DNA from: Algoriphagus faecimaris
GTDB taxonomy: Bacteria; Bacteroidota; Bacteroidia; Cytophagales; Cyclobacteriaceae
Reading direction: 5' to 3'
NCBI RefSeq assembly: GCF_900101705.1
Contig: NZ_FNAC01000038.1
Span: 1-50,877, forward strand
Length of the DNA: 50,877 bases
In this document: positions 8,709 to 17,300 of the stretch, in pieces
How the letters are laid out: each line of letters begins with the position of its first letter
How positions within the stretch are numbered: position 1 is the stretch's first letter
Position numbers and translations under genes: made by a program
Notes under the pieces: generated by a model
What the model saw: the letters and a program-made list of their open reading frames with translations, nothing else
Told to the model about the DNA's origin: nothing
Databases searched by the model: none

Positions 8709-8957
8709 GTACTTGATAGTGAAAGGGCAGTAAGTTTTACTAACTATTTACTCTTCTTCTGATTAATTTTTTATCTCCGATAATCAATAGTTTATGTAAA
8801 AATCGTTTTTTTTTTTTTCGAAATTCACTTGCATGTTTAGTAATCGAGTCCTAGTTTCATCGAAGAGAGATCAAGGTATTGGCCAATCGAATGAATTTTT
8901 CAACCGGTTAAGCAGCCCTGCCGGATTTTAGGGCTTGACAAATTAAATTCTTAGAAA
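8709..8957 (+). promoter_or_regulatory. Cassette leader, copy B (249 bp, T13 tract)
   Basis: Second copy of the leader, about 95% identical by eye to copy A over its whole length. The T run is 13 long, at 8806-8818. The putative promoter boxes, ATTGGCCAAT, AACCGGTT and the GCAGCCCTGCCGG block are all retained. It ends exactly at the start codon of the peptide B gene, and the identity to copy A continues about 25 bp into that gene's signal-peptide codons. Confidence 0.6.
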
Positions 8958-9167
8958 ATGAGGAAGACAATTTTAAAATTTGGAATTTTAGGAATATTTC
9001 TCTCGATTTCGTTTTATGCAATTCCTCCAAAAGCAAATGCTCAAACTTCTGTGGAACCCCCAAATGACTGCACGCCTGCGGGATGTTGGAAAACTATTAC
9101 TGTAAGGTATGGATGGCCGGCCATGTACTGTGGAACTTGTACCTACATCGATGACAGTATGGGTTAG
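8958..9167 (+). CDS. Small secreted four-cysteine peptide, cassette B
   Basis: A 69-residue product with a clear signal peptide (residues 1-28, ending ANA before Gln29), which predicts a ~41-residue exported peptide starting with Gln and containing four cysteines (NDC, AGC, YC, TC). The first nine residues are almost the same as in peptide A. It shares no obvious sequence with peptide C beyond size, signal, N-terminal Gln and cysteine number. Its place directly before a propeller lipoprotein resembles NVEALA-type small proteins of Bacteroides, but no NVEALA motif is visible. Secretion is predicted from the sequence; any signalling or toxin role is unproven. Confidence 0.7.
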   Translation: MRKTILKFGILGIFLSISFYAIPPKANAQTSVEPPNDCTPAGCWKTITVRYGWPAMYCGTCTYIDDSMG

Positions 9168-9222
9168 GAACAGATACAGGCCTTTGTTACCAATGTCCGG
9201 GTATAGGTTAAAATTAAAAGCA

Positions 9223-9250
9223 GGGCACACTTTCCTTGGAAGGTGTGCCT
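9223..9250 (+). terminator. Hairpin between peptide B and lipoprotein B
   Basis: GGCACAC-TTTCC and GGAAGGTGTGCC form a strong stem of about 12 bp with one G-T pair and a very short loop, ending 16 bp before the lipoprotein start. There is no T run, so it may stabilise or process the mRNA rather than terminate it. Confidence 0.5.
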
Positions 9251-9266
9251 ATCAAAAACTAAATGA

Positions 9267-10391
9267 ATGAAAATTAAATACACACTCAACCAATTATTAT
9301 TTTTAACATGGACTATGCTCATAGCATGTTCCCAAAAACCCGATGAAAAGGTTTTTGTGCAGGCTGTACCTCAAACCTCCAATTACATGACCTTCGACTC
9401 TATTCATGTGGTCAATAGGTTTCCAAAATTCCATGCTGTTGAAAAAGGTCAAGATGTTAAAATTGAAATAATTGGATTATGGAATTTTGAAATTATAGAT
9501 AGTTTAATTGTTACAGCTACTATGAATAGCCGAGGTTTATGGCAGGTTTATAATCTTCCGGATTTTGATCATTTAGGAAGTTTTTTATCTCTGGGTGAGG
9601 GCCCAAAACAATTTTTTAAATCTCCAAGTGTGGGTGATAAGGTTCTTTTTCGATCTGAAGGGAATGATATAACTGCCTTGATTTATGAATTTACAAAAGG
9701 TGAACTTATTAAATTTAATCTAAATCAGTCTATTAAATTAGGACAAGATAGCCTTGAACAAGTTGAGGATGATTTGCCTCCATTCCTTTTTGATTTTTTG
9801 ATTCTGGGGCAAGATCATTATTATCTAAGACAGCCGGAAAATCAAGAGACAAAACAAAACCGGTATTTACTCTTTCAAGGTCAATTGTCCAGTAACTCTC
9901 TTCTTGATCAGCTAAACCGGGCTGAAGTCTCCAATGGAATGCTGAATATGTCTTTGATGGCATCCATGACAAGGATTAGTCCTGATCGTGATAAAATCTT
10001 GGAGATGTATTTTAGGCTGAATTATTTCAATCTATACTCTTTGGATGGTTCATTGAAGAAAACGATTGCCATAGAACCTACGCTTGATGATCTGAATTTA
10101 CTTGAAAAAGTACCTCAACCTGAGCGAAATTATCGATTTTCAGATGTAAGGGTATATGACGATTTCTTTGCGCTTTTGCACCTAAATGAACTGGAGCAGG
10201 ATTTTGCTACCGAGCGAAAGTCTCTTCCTGAAATCCTTATTTTTGATTGGGATGGGAATCCTATTTCTAAACTGGTATTTAAAGATTTTTTCACTTCCTT
10301 CGATTTTGATCTAGCGAATAAAAAAGTCTATACCTTTGATAGTCAAACTGATCAATTCAAATTCCATGAAGTGACCCAATTCTGGAACTGA
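9267..10391 (+). CDS. TolB-like 6-bladed beta-propeller lipoprotein, cassette B
   Basis: A 374-residue predicted lipoprotein with signal peptide and lipobox LIAC (Cys21). The middle carries propeller-type blades: LIVTATMNSRGLWQVYNLPDFDHLGSF is followed by the GEGPKQF segment (the 'fast/smooth G.GP.EF' motif typical of BF3164-like TolB propellers), later FNLYSLDGSLKKTI and ILIFDWDGNPISKLVF. Such proteins sit on the cell envelope; their ligand is unknown. It forms cassette B with the peptide at 8958 and follows a hairpin. It is similar in length and architecture to the lipoproteins of cassettes A and C, but with no easily aligned sequence. Confidence 0.8.
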   Translation: MKIKYTLNQLLFLTWTMLIACSQKPDEKVFVQAVPQTSNYMTFDSIHVVNRFPKFHAVEKGQDVKIEIIGLWNFEIIDSLIVTATMNSRGLWQVYNLPDFDHLGSFLSLGEGPKQFFKSPSVGDKVLFRSEGNDITALIYEFTKGELIKFNLNQSIKLGQDSLEQVEDDLPPFLFDFLILGQDHYYLRQPENQETKQNRYLLFQGQLSSNSLLDQLNRAEVSNGMLNMSLMASMTRISPDRDKILEMYFRLNYFNLYSLDGSLKKTIAIEPTLDDLNLLEKVPQPERNYRFSDVRVYDDFFALLHLNELEQDFATERKSLPEILIFDWDGNPISKLVFKDFFTSFDFDLANKKVYTFDSQTDQFKFHEVTQFWN

Positions 10392-10572
10392 TACGGTGAG
10401 ATGAAGGTAATATCTCCTGAAAAATGAGAGTACAGAAAAAATTACTTTTTTATTTCACGTCAATTATTAGGCTGTTAAGGTTCTAACGATTATTTATCTG
10501 GGATATAGTCAACTTTCTGACTCTTGTTTCTAACCACCCTACAAAAGAGGACCTCATTCTGGTAAGGCTAGA
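10392..10572. other. Inter-cassette spacer B/C with a 22-nt word shared with the efflux promoter
   Basis: No gene is visible here. The word TTARGGTTCTAACGATTATTTA at 10475-10496 recurs with one mismatch at 13303-13324, immediately before the start of the RND adaptor gene. It is either a duplicated promoter element or the scar of a rearrangement. Confidence 0.6.
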
Positions 10573-10836
10573 ATACGGGTTGGGTACGGATCAATGATCG
10601 CTTGCCTATGAGTTCGCTAAGGATCATCGATCTTTCCCCGTAGTGCAGCTACCGTTTTGAATATGCGGACGGTCGGGGTCGCTCGGGTGGAACTGGAGCT
10701 TGGGACTATTCAGGAGATGAACAGCCTCTATGATCAGATGGAAGGAAATGCCCCTGGTACAATGCGCATCTGGCGCTACGAAGAGGCTAATTTACCGAAG
10801 AAAAGAGCCATTTCCTGGTCTTGGTCGACTTGGTAA
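10573..10836 (+). pseudogene. Diverged rlpA 3'-end fragment, cassette C
   Basis: This corresponds to rlpA from 6503 to its stop, but it lacks the 5' half and has an extra base near 10640 that shifts the frame. From 10573 to about 10770 it is only about 70% identical to the local rlpA by eye. From about 10770 through the following leader it is nearly identical. It therefore appears to be a mosaic: the upstream part comes from a different rlpA lineage and the downstream part from the same repeat as copies A and B. Confidence 0.8.
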
Positions 10837-11087
10837 GTGCTTGATAGTGAAAGGGTAGTAAGTTTTACTAACTATTTACTCTTCTTCTGATTAATTTTTT
10901 ATCTCTGATAATCAATAGTTTATAGAAAAATCGTTTTTTTTTTTTTTTGAAATTCACTTGCATGTTTAGTAATCAAGTCCTAGTTTCATCGACAAAAGAT
11001 CAAGGTATTGGCCAATCGAATGTATTTTTCAACCGGTTAAGCAGCCCTGCCGGGTTTTAGGGCTCATCAACTTAAATTTTAAAAAAA
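10837..11087 (+). promoter_or_regulatory. Cassette leader, copy C (251 bp, T15 tract)
   Basis: Third copy of the leader with a 15-long T run at 10934-10948. It keeps the putative promoter boxes, ATTGGCCAAT, AACCGGTT and GCAGCCCTGCC. It diverges from A and B only in the last ~30 bp before the peptide start codon, so here the identity stops before the coding sequence. Confidence 0.6.
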
Positions 11088-11282
11088 ATGAAAAAGATTC
11101 AATTCGTTTTATATGGGGTGTCCTTCTTGGCATTGAGTGTTTCCCCTTTACTCTTAAATGCTCAGAATTGTGGTTATATCCAATCTGGCTATAATATTAA
11201 AATTAATGGGACAAAAGTTTGTGTTCTGGACAATGCTTCACGTGAATGTTATGCAATTGTTGATCCATGTCCTGAACAATAA
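11088..11282 (+). CDS. Small secreted four-cysteine peptide, cassette C
   Basis: A 64-residue product with a signal peptide (residues 1-25, ending LNA before Gln26). The predicted mature peptide has ~39 residues, begins with Gln-Asn-Cys and contains four cysteines (NC, VC, EC, PC). The mature part is unrelated in sequence to peptide B but has the same size, N-terminal Gln and cysteine count. The start codon is the first ATG after leader C, in an A-rich context typical of the phylum. The short length alone would make it doubtful; support comes from the signal peptide and the parallel with cassettes A and B. Function unknown. Confidence 0.7.
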   Translation: MKKIQFVLYGVSFLALSVSPLLLNAQNCGYIQSGYNIKINGTKVCVLDNASRECYAIVDPCPEQ

Positions 11283-11304
11283 TGATTTAATTAATTTTAT
11301 TTTT

Positions 11305-11330
11305 CCTGCCCTTTAGATACAAATGGCAGG
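11305..11330 (+). terminator. Hairpin between peptide C and lipoprotein C
   Basis: CCTGCC (11305-11310) pairs with GGCAGG (11325-11330) across a 14-nt loop and is followed by TTCTTTTTC. It is a weak terminator-like element in the same position as the hairpins of cassettes A and B. Confidence 0.4.
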
Positions 11331-11349
11331 TTCTTTTTCAATAAATAAG

Positions 11350-12540
11350 ATGAGAGAAAGCCTAATTAATTTTATTATTTTTGTTATAATTCTATTTGCT
11401 TGTAGTGAAAATGAGAAAGAATTTATTTTTAGAAATAAAGTAGTACCTAACATAGAATTTTCAGAAATAACACTAGATAAAACCAAATCATTTGGAAACT
11501 CAATAGATTTTGATACTCCCCTGATTTTACCTATTTCAGTTTTTTCGAGAGATTCATCAATTGTTATTTTTGATTTTGGAGATAGAAAAATCAAACAGTT
11601 TTTTAAGGGTGACGAAAGAACAATTGATCCTCTTGGTGATGGCCCGAATAAAATTCAAGGACAGATTGTTGAAGGAGTGGGGTTGGCTTCTACCAGCGAT
11701 GAATTATTTATAGCATCAAACTCCATTATAAAAAAGTTTAATTTTAAAACTAACTCCTTTAATGAAAAAATAGATGATACTTTTGAAAATTGTGATTCTT
11801 TTGATGCCATGTTTTATGAGATTTTTTTTAAAGTGTCTGGAAAAGATAGCGTAATTATTTCTCAAAACGGAAATCCTTGCTTTCCATTGAAGGAGTTAGG
11901 TAATTCAATTAATCCAGATGATTTAAGTCAGAAATATTTTGTAAGAATAAAATCCATAAATAATGAGGATTATGATTATTCGCTTAAATTTCCAGAAAAT
12001 TTAAGTTTGAATAAAACATATGAACGATTTAAGTTTCACTTCACATATAATGAAGCGAATGACAGATATTATGTCATGTTTAATCCTTTTAAATATTTGT
12101 ATGAGTATAAATTCGATTTAAAAAAAAAGGAATTTACCTTAACTAATTTATGGGACTTAACTCTTCCGAAAAGTGACCAAGTAATTGAGTATTTTGTTAA
12201 GAATAATTTTGGATCTTCTGAAATTAGTAAGGCTTTAGATTATAATTTTGAGTTACAATTCATTAAATCATCAGAAAAATATGTGTTTATTCTGTACCAG
12301 CCATCCAAAGATTTAATCTATGATGATCCAAATGAAGCGCCATTTTCTTCCCATTATTTTCTTTCTTTAATCGATTTAAGTACCGAAGAATTGAAAACTT
12401 TTTCCTTTGATTATAATGAATTTCAATTTTTAGGTGCTTTGCAAGATCAGGTTTGGCTCTATGATATTCTTAATTCTAATGAATCAGGAAAAACTCAAAT
12501 GAAAGTAATGAGTGTTGATGAATTGACCTCGGTTAAGTGA
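11350..12540 (+). CDS. AT-rich beta-propeller-type lipoprotein, cassette C
   Basis: A 396-residue predicted lipoprotein with signal peptide and lipobox ILFAC (Cys18). Segments such as SRDSSIVIFDFGDRKIKQFF and LGDGPNKIQGQIVEGVGLASTSDELFIASNSIIKKFN have the blade pattern of DUF4221/6-bladed propeller lipoproteins. I prefer ATG 11350, which starts the signal peptide; ATG 11323 lies inside the intergenic hairpin and would add nine residues. Base composition is markedly more AT-rich than the flanking genes, with long runs of Asn, Lys, Ile and Phe codons. This suggests transfer from a lower-GC relative. Function unknown. Confidence 0.75.
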   Translation: MRESLINFIIFVIILFACSENEKEFIFRNKVVPNIEFSEITLDKTKSFGNSIDFDTPLILPISVFSRDSSIVIFDFGDRKIKQFFKGDERTIDPLGDGPNKIQGQIVEGVGLASTSDELFIASNSIIKKFNFKTNSFNEKIDDTFENCDSFDAMFYEIFFKVSGKDSVIISQNGNPCFPLKELGNSINPDDLSQKYFVRIKSINNEDYDYSLKFPENLSLNKTYERFKFHFTYNEANDRYYVMFNPFKYLYEYKFDLKKKEFTLTNLWDLTLPKSDQVIEYFVKNNFGSSEISKALDYNFELQFIKSSEKYVFILYQPSKDLIYDDPNEAPFSSHYFLSLIDLSTEELKTFSFDYNEFQFLGALQDQVWLYDILNSNESGKTQMKVMSVDELTSVK

Positions 12541-12693
12541 GTCCTTATACATTTTCAATTTTATCTAGTGAACTCTAATTGTTCGTGTGGATATTTTGAT
12601 AGTTGGATTAACTGATTGCTTTTTAAGAAAATTTTGAAGCTATTCATAAGGTTCCGTTTTGACTATTGACTATATTGCCCATCTATCTTTCCT

Positions 12694-13170
12694 ATGACCA
12701 CTCTACATAAAACCTCCTTTCAGTTTATCAGTGAACCTTCCGATGTGAATTTTGGAGGGAAAGTTCATGGAGGTGTCGTGATGAAGTGGATCGATCAGGC
12801 GGCCTACACCTGCGCCCGCACTTGGTCGGAAACCTACTGTGTGACCGTCTATGTAGGGGGAATCCGATTTTATAAGCCCATCAATATCGGTGAAGTGGTC
12901 AAGATCGATGCGGCGGTGATTTATACCGGACACTCTAGCATCCACATCATGGTGGAGGTGTACTCGAGGGATTTTTCTCAAAAGGAATTTCAAAAAAAGA
13001 CCCACTGCATTATCATCTTTGTCTCTGTCGATGAACAGGGAGATCCCCAAAAAGTTAAGCCTTGGATTCCTCAGACTCCTCAGGAAATTAAATTGCAGGA
13101 ATACGCCAAAAAGCTCAAAACTCTCCGAGAAGAAATCCATGAGGAGATGAGGCCTTTCTTTAATGAATAA
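12694..13170 (+). CDS. Acyl-CoA thioesterase, hotdog fold (YciA/acyl-CoA hydrolase type)
   Basis: A 158-residue cytosolic hotdog protein that should hydrolyse acyl-CoA thioesters. The core runs DVNFGGKVHGGVVMKWIDQAAYTCA (helix with the conserved Gly-Gly and Asp of this subgroup), then VYVGGIRFYKPINIGEVVKIDAAVIYTGHSSIHIMVEVYSRD, as in the YciA/BFIT acyl-CoA hydrolase family. A helical C-terminal tail of ~50 charged residues follows. ATG 12694 is the natural start. It is monocistronic by spacing, with about 155 bp on each side. The preferred chain length cannot be told. Confidence 0.9.
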   Translation: MTTLHKTSFQFISEPSDVNFGGKVHGGVVMKWIDQAAYTCARTWSETYCVTVYVGGIRFYKPINIGEVVKIDAAVIYTGHSSIHIMVEVYSRDFSQKEFQKKTHCIIIFVSVDEQGDPQKVKPWIPQTPQEIKLQEYAKKLKTLREEIHEEMRPFFNE

Positions 13171-13325
13171 AGACTTCTCGAAATTCACTACTGCAGTTTT
13201 TCCCGTGGATATTTGATACAAAATCTTTCTAATATTTAAATTTCACTTTTTTTAACAGCTTTTTTTTAGGCTTTTTTTGATTCAATTCAATAAATTAGTT
13301 TATTAGGGTTCTAACGATTATTTAG

Positions 13326-14396
13326 ATGAAACATAGCCTATATTTTGCCCTGATCTTTTTGATGGGTTTGAGTTTTTCTTGTCAGGAAGACAGCGAAAAA
13401 CAGGAAGAAATTCCCGCCGAATCCTTTCGTAATGAAGTCGCGTCCACTGAAGTTAGAGTGGCAACTGCCGAGAACAAAAGTTTTGACTACCTGATCAATG
13501 CTACCGGGAAGCTTGAAGCTGCCTCACAGGTCAAGGCTGTGATCGAGCAGGCAGGCTACTTAATTGACTTGCCGATTAGAGAGGGGCAGACCGTCAGCAA
13601 AGGGCAGGTGATTGCACGATTGAATCCTGAGGAGGCTGAGATTCGATTGGAGAAGGCCAAAATCGCCTTACGAAATGCGCTGGCAGCTTATGAAAATGAT
13701 AAGTTGGGTTTTTCCAAAGATTTTGAATCGGGCGATGAGGAGCGAAAGAAATTTCTCGAAGAGCAGCTCAAAGCTAGGAATGGGGTGTTTTTAGCCGAAA
13801 TCGAGCTCAAGGAAGCAGAATTTAATCTGGACCGAACCGAGGTCAAGGCCCCGATTTCAGGAAAAATCGCCGATTTGAAATTTAAGCAAGGAAGCTTGAT
13901 CAGCAGCAATGCAGAACTCTGTGAGATTCTGAGTACGAATAGCCTCGAGCTCCGGGTCAAAGTGCTCGAATCCGATATCGGTCTGATTTCTATCAATCAG
14001 AAGGCGGAAGTTTATCCCGTGTCCAACTCTCAAACTGCTCTGGAGGGGAGAGTCCTAGGGATCAATCCTAGAGTAGATGAAGGCGGCTTAGTAGAGGTAG
14101 TGATTCGTCTTACTTCCAGTGCAAACTTACTCCCAGGAATGAATGCTCGGGCGATCATTCGAGCACCACAGTCCAATTCCCTCGTCGTGCCCAAGGACGC
14201 TGTAGTCTACCGTTCCGGAAGGGCAGTGGTCTTTACCATAGAAAACAACGAGTCCCGCTGGAATTATGTGGAAGTAGGTAAGGACAATGGGGAGGAGATT
14301 GAGATTTTGGATGGGATTACTGCAGGCAGTACGGTCATTACGACCAATAACCTACAGCTCGCCCATCAAGCACCGGTACAAATCGTAACAGAATAA
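13326..14396 (+). CDS. RND efflux periplasmic adaptor subunit (membrane fusion protein)
   Basis: A 356-residue lipoprotein (lipobox SFSC, Cys19) that links inner-membrane RND pumps to an outer-membrane channel. The order is: first half of the barrel-sandwich (GKLEAASQVKAVIEQAGYLIDLPIREGQTVSKGQVIARLNPEEAEIRL), a short coiled-coil hairpin (~100-165), the second sandwich half (VKAPISGKIADLKFKQGSLIS), a beta-barrel domain and a C-terminal membrane-proximal domain. It is the first gene of a three-gene operon; the next ATG is 3 bp after its stop. The start is preceded by a 22-nt word also found at 10475. Confidence 0.95.
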   Translation: MKHSLYFALIFLMGLSFSCQEDSEKQEEIPAESFRNEVASTEVRVATAENKSFDYLINATGKLEAASQVKAVIEQAGYLIDLPIREGQTVSKGQVIARLNPEEAEIRLEKAKIALRNALAAYENDKLGFSKDFESGDEERKKFLEEQLKARNGVFLAEIELKEAEFNLDRTEVKAPISGKIADLKFKQGSLISSNAELCEILSTNSLELRVKVLESDIGLISINQKAEVYPVSNSQTALEGRVLGINPRVDEGGLVEVVIRLTSSANLLPGMNARAIIRAPQSNSLVVPKDAVVYRSGRAVVFTIENNESRWNYVEVGKDNGEEIEILDGITAGSTVITTNNLQLAHQAPVQIVTE

Positions 14397-14399
14397 ATT

Positions 14400-17300
14400 A
14401 TGGTTCGATTTTTACTAGCCCGTCCCATTGCGGTATTTATGACTTTTTTGGCCTTGATGGTCTTTTCCTTCATCGTTTTGCGGATGTTGCCGATTTCTCT
14501 GCTTCCTCCTATCGATGTGCCGCAGATTGTAGTTAAAGTCAACTACCCCAACGCTTCCCCTGAGGCCATCGAACAAAATGTGCTAAGTAATATCAGAGAA
14601 GAACTAATTACCCTCAACGGACTGGAGGAAATGGACTCTAAGGCTGGTTCGGAAGTCGGGACGATTCGACTCACTTTTGACTACGCTACCCAGATGGAAC
14701 TTGCATACATCGATGTCAATGAGAAAATCGACCGCATCACCAATTCCCTACCCGAAGGACTCACTCGCCCAGAAGTGATCCGGATCAATACCTCGGACAT
14801 TCCCGTGGCCCGCGTGCAGGTCATCCCAAAAGAAGGGGTAGATGAGATCGAAGTGAGCCTTCTCGCGGAAAATGTACTGAAGAAAAGAATTGAGCAATTA
14901 CCAGGGGTTTCGCTAGTCGATATCAATGGGAAAAAAGAGCGGATCATCACAGTGGAGCCTAATGAATCCGCCATCCGAGCCCTTGGAATGAGTCAGCAGA
15001 ATGTAATCGCTGCGATTCAGGCAGGTAATTCCGAACTTCCGGGAGTCTCTGTGAAAGACGGTCAATTTCGCTATTACCTGCGCTTGGCCACTCGAGTGGA
15101 TACCCCTAGGGATATCGAATCCCTTCCTGTATCAGCCCCTTCCGGAGCGATAGTTCCTTTGGGAAGATTGGCGAAAGTTTCCTATCAGGCCAAAGAGATG
15201 CTTGGCTATCATTTGTTTGGTGAAAACGAGGCCTTGGTCATCACAGTACACAAGCAAGCTGCGGCTAAAATGAACGAGCTTATCCCTGAATTGAAGGCAG
15301 CGATCGAGCTTTTCCGGGAGGATTATCCGCAAGTAGATTTTGACCTGACACAGGATCAGTCCAACTTACTCAATGCAGCCATTTCCAATTTGCAAACTTC
15401 CCTTCTCTTCGGAGGAATCTTCGCCTTTGGAGTGCTCTTTTTATTTATGAAAAATTACCGCTTGCCGCTGATCATCGGGGTGAGTTTGCCTTCTTCCTTA
15501 TTGATTTCTTTCTTGGTCTTTTACTTTTTCGATATTTCTATCAATATCATTTCCCTTTCAGGATTGGCCTTGGGCATAGGAATGTTGATTGATAATTCCA
15601 TTATCGTCTTGGACAATATTACCCGTAAACGTGAAGCAGGACTTTCGCTCTTCGAGTCCTGCGTGGCTGGAGTAGATGAGGTGATGAGTGCATTGATTAG
15701 CTCGGTGTTGACTACATTATCGGTATTTGTGCCTTTGGTATTTTTGAGCGGAATATCCGGGGCTTTGTTTTTCGATCAGGCGGTGGCAGTGGCAGCCATT
15801 CTCTCGGTTTCTTTGGCGGTAGCTTTTATTCTGCTGCCGATGCTTTATTTTATTTTCTTCAGCAGAAGCAAAAAGGTCGATGATGGTCAGGAGGGGGCAT
15901 TCTTCCAAAAGATTATGGGCCTCTACGAGAAAGGTTATGCACTCATTTTTGGTCATCGGAAACTAGCCATAGGGATTTTTGCAATTTTGATTCCTTTGGG
16001 ATTGGGTATTAGTTTGATTTTGGACTCAGAAGGCTTACCGCAAATCGAAAAATTAGATGCCACCTTGGAGGTGGATTGGAATGAGCCCATCTCAGCAACC
16101 GAAAACAGAGATCGTGTCACGGTCTTGATGAAAGCGCTCAGCGGACAGTATCAAAAAGCAGAAGCGGATGTAGGCGTCAGACAATTTTTACTCTTTGATG
16201 GTGAAAATTCCATTCAGCAATCTTTGCTTTATTTTCTTTTCGCGACTGTGGAGGAGAAAGATCAAATGCTGGCCAATTTGGGAAGCTATCTGGATGAAAA
16301 TTATCCTGAGGCCAATTACACCTTGGGGGATGCACCCAATGCTTTCGATCAATTATTTAACTCTGCCTTGCCCTATTATGAGGTTCGATGGAAAGATCTC
16401 ACCTCAAAAGAACCCGTATCGGAAGAGAAAATGGACCCTTGGCTCAGTCAGTTTCCTGTCCCTGACTGGGAGCGAGGGCCAGGATTGCAGAAGGAGGCCT
16501 CGGTGGTATTTAGCCTCCGTGCGGATCGATTGGCTACCTATCAGATCGCTGTTGATCAAGTCCAAGAACAACTTTCTCGACTTTTTGGCACCTTTACGAT
16601 TTCGGATATCCGGCGATTTGGGGAGGTGACACCGATTCGCTTGAAGGAATCAGATAGCCGGTTTGAGGATTTGCTGCGTACTACGCAGATAGGGACTTCA
16701 GATTCCACTTATTATACTTTGGGTGAGTTTGTGGATTATCGCTACGAGGACCACTATAAATATGTCACTGCTGACAAGGGAGGGATTTTCCAATCTGTCT
16801 TCGTCACCACGCTTAATCCAGATCAGTATAATGCCGATTTTATCCGGTGGGGTGCCGATCGCAACCTTGGGGTGAGCATGGTGGGACAGTACTTTAAAGA
16901 TCAGGAAAATATCCGGCAGTTGATCGGGATTCTGTTGATCTCTATTCTATTGCTTTATTTTATTCTGGCAGCGCAGTTTGAGAGCTTTATTCAGCCGCTG
17001 ATCGTGGTTTTGACTTTGCCCTTGGGGATTGGAGGCGCATTTTTGGTGCTGCTATTGGCCGGTTCCTCGCTTAATGTGATGTCTGCCATAGGTTTGGTCG
17101 TTATGTTAGGGATCATGGTGAATGATGCGATTCTGAAAATCGACACGATCAATCGCCTTCGTAAGGAATATGTGGAGAGTCCAGAAGTTTCTGCCAATGA
17201 AGCCTTGGAAATGGCGATTCATCGGGCTGGTCAGATTCGTCTGAAGCCGATTTTGATGACTTCGATCACGACGATTTTGGCCTTGATTCCCATTATTTTC

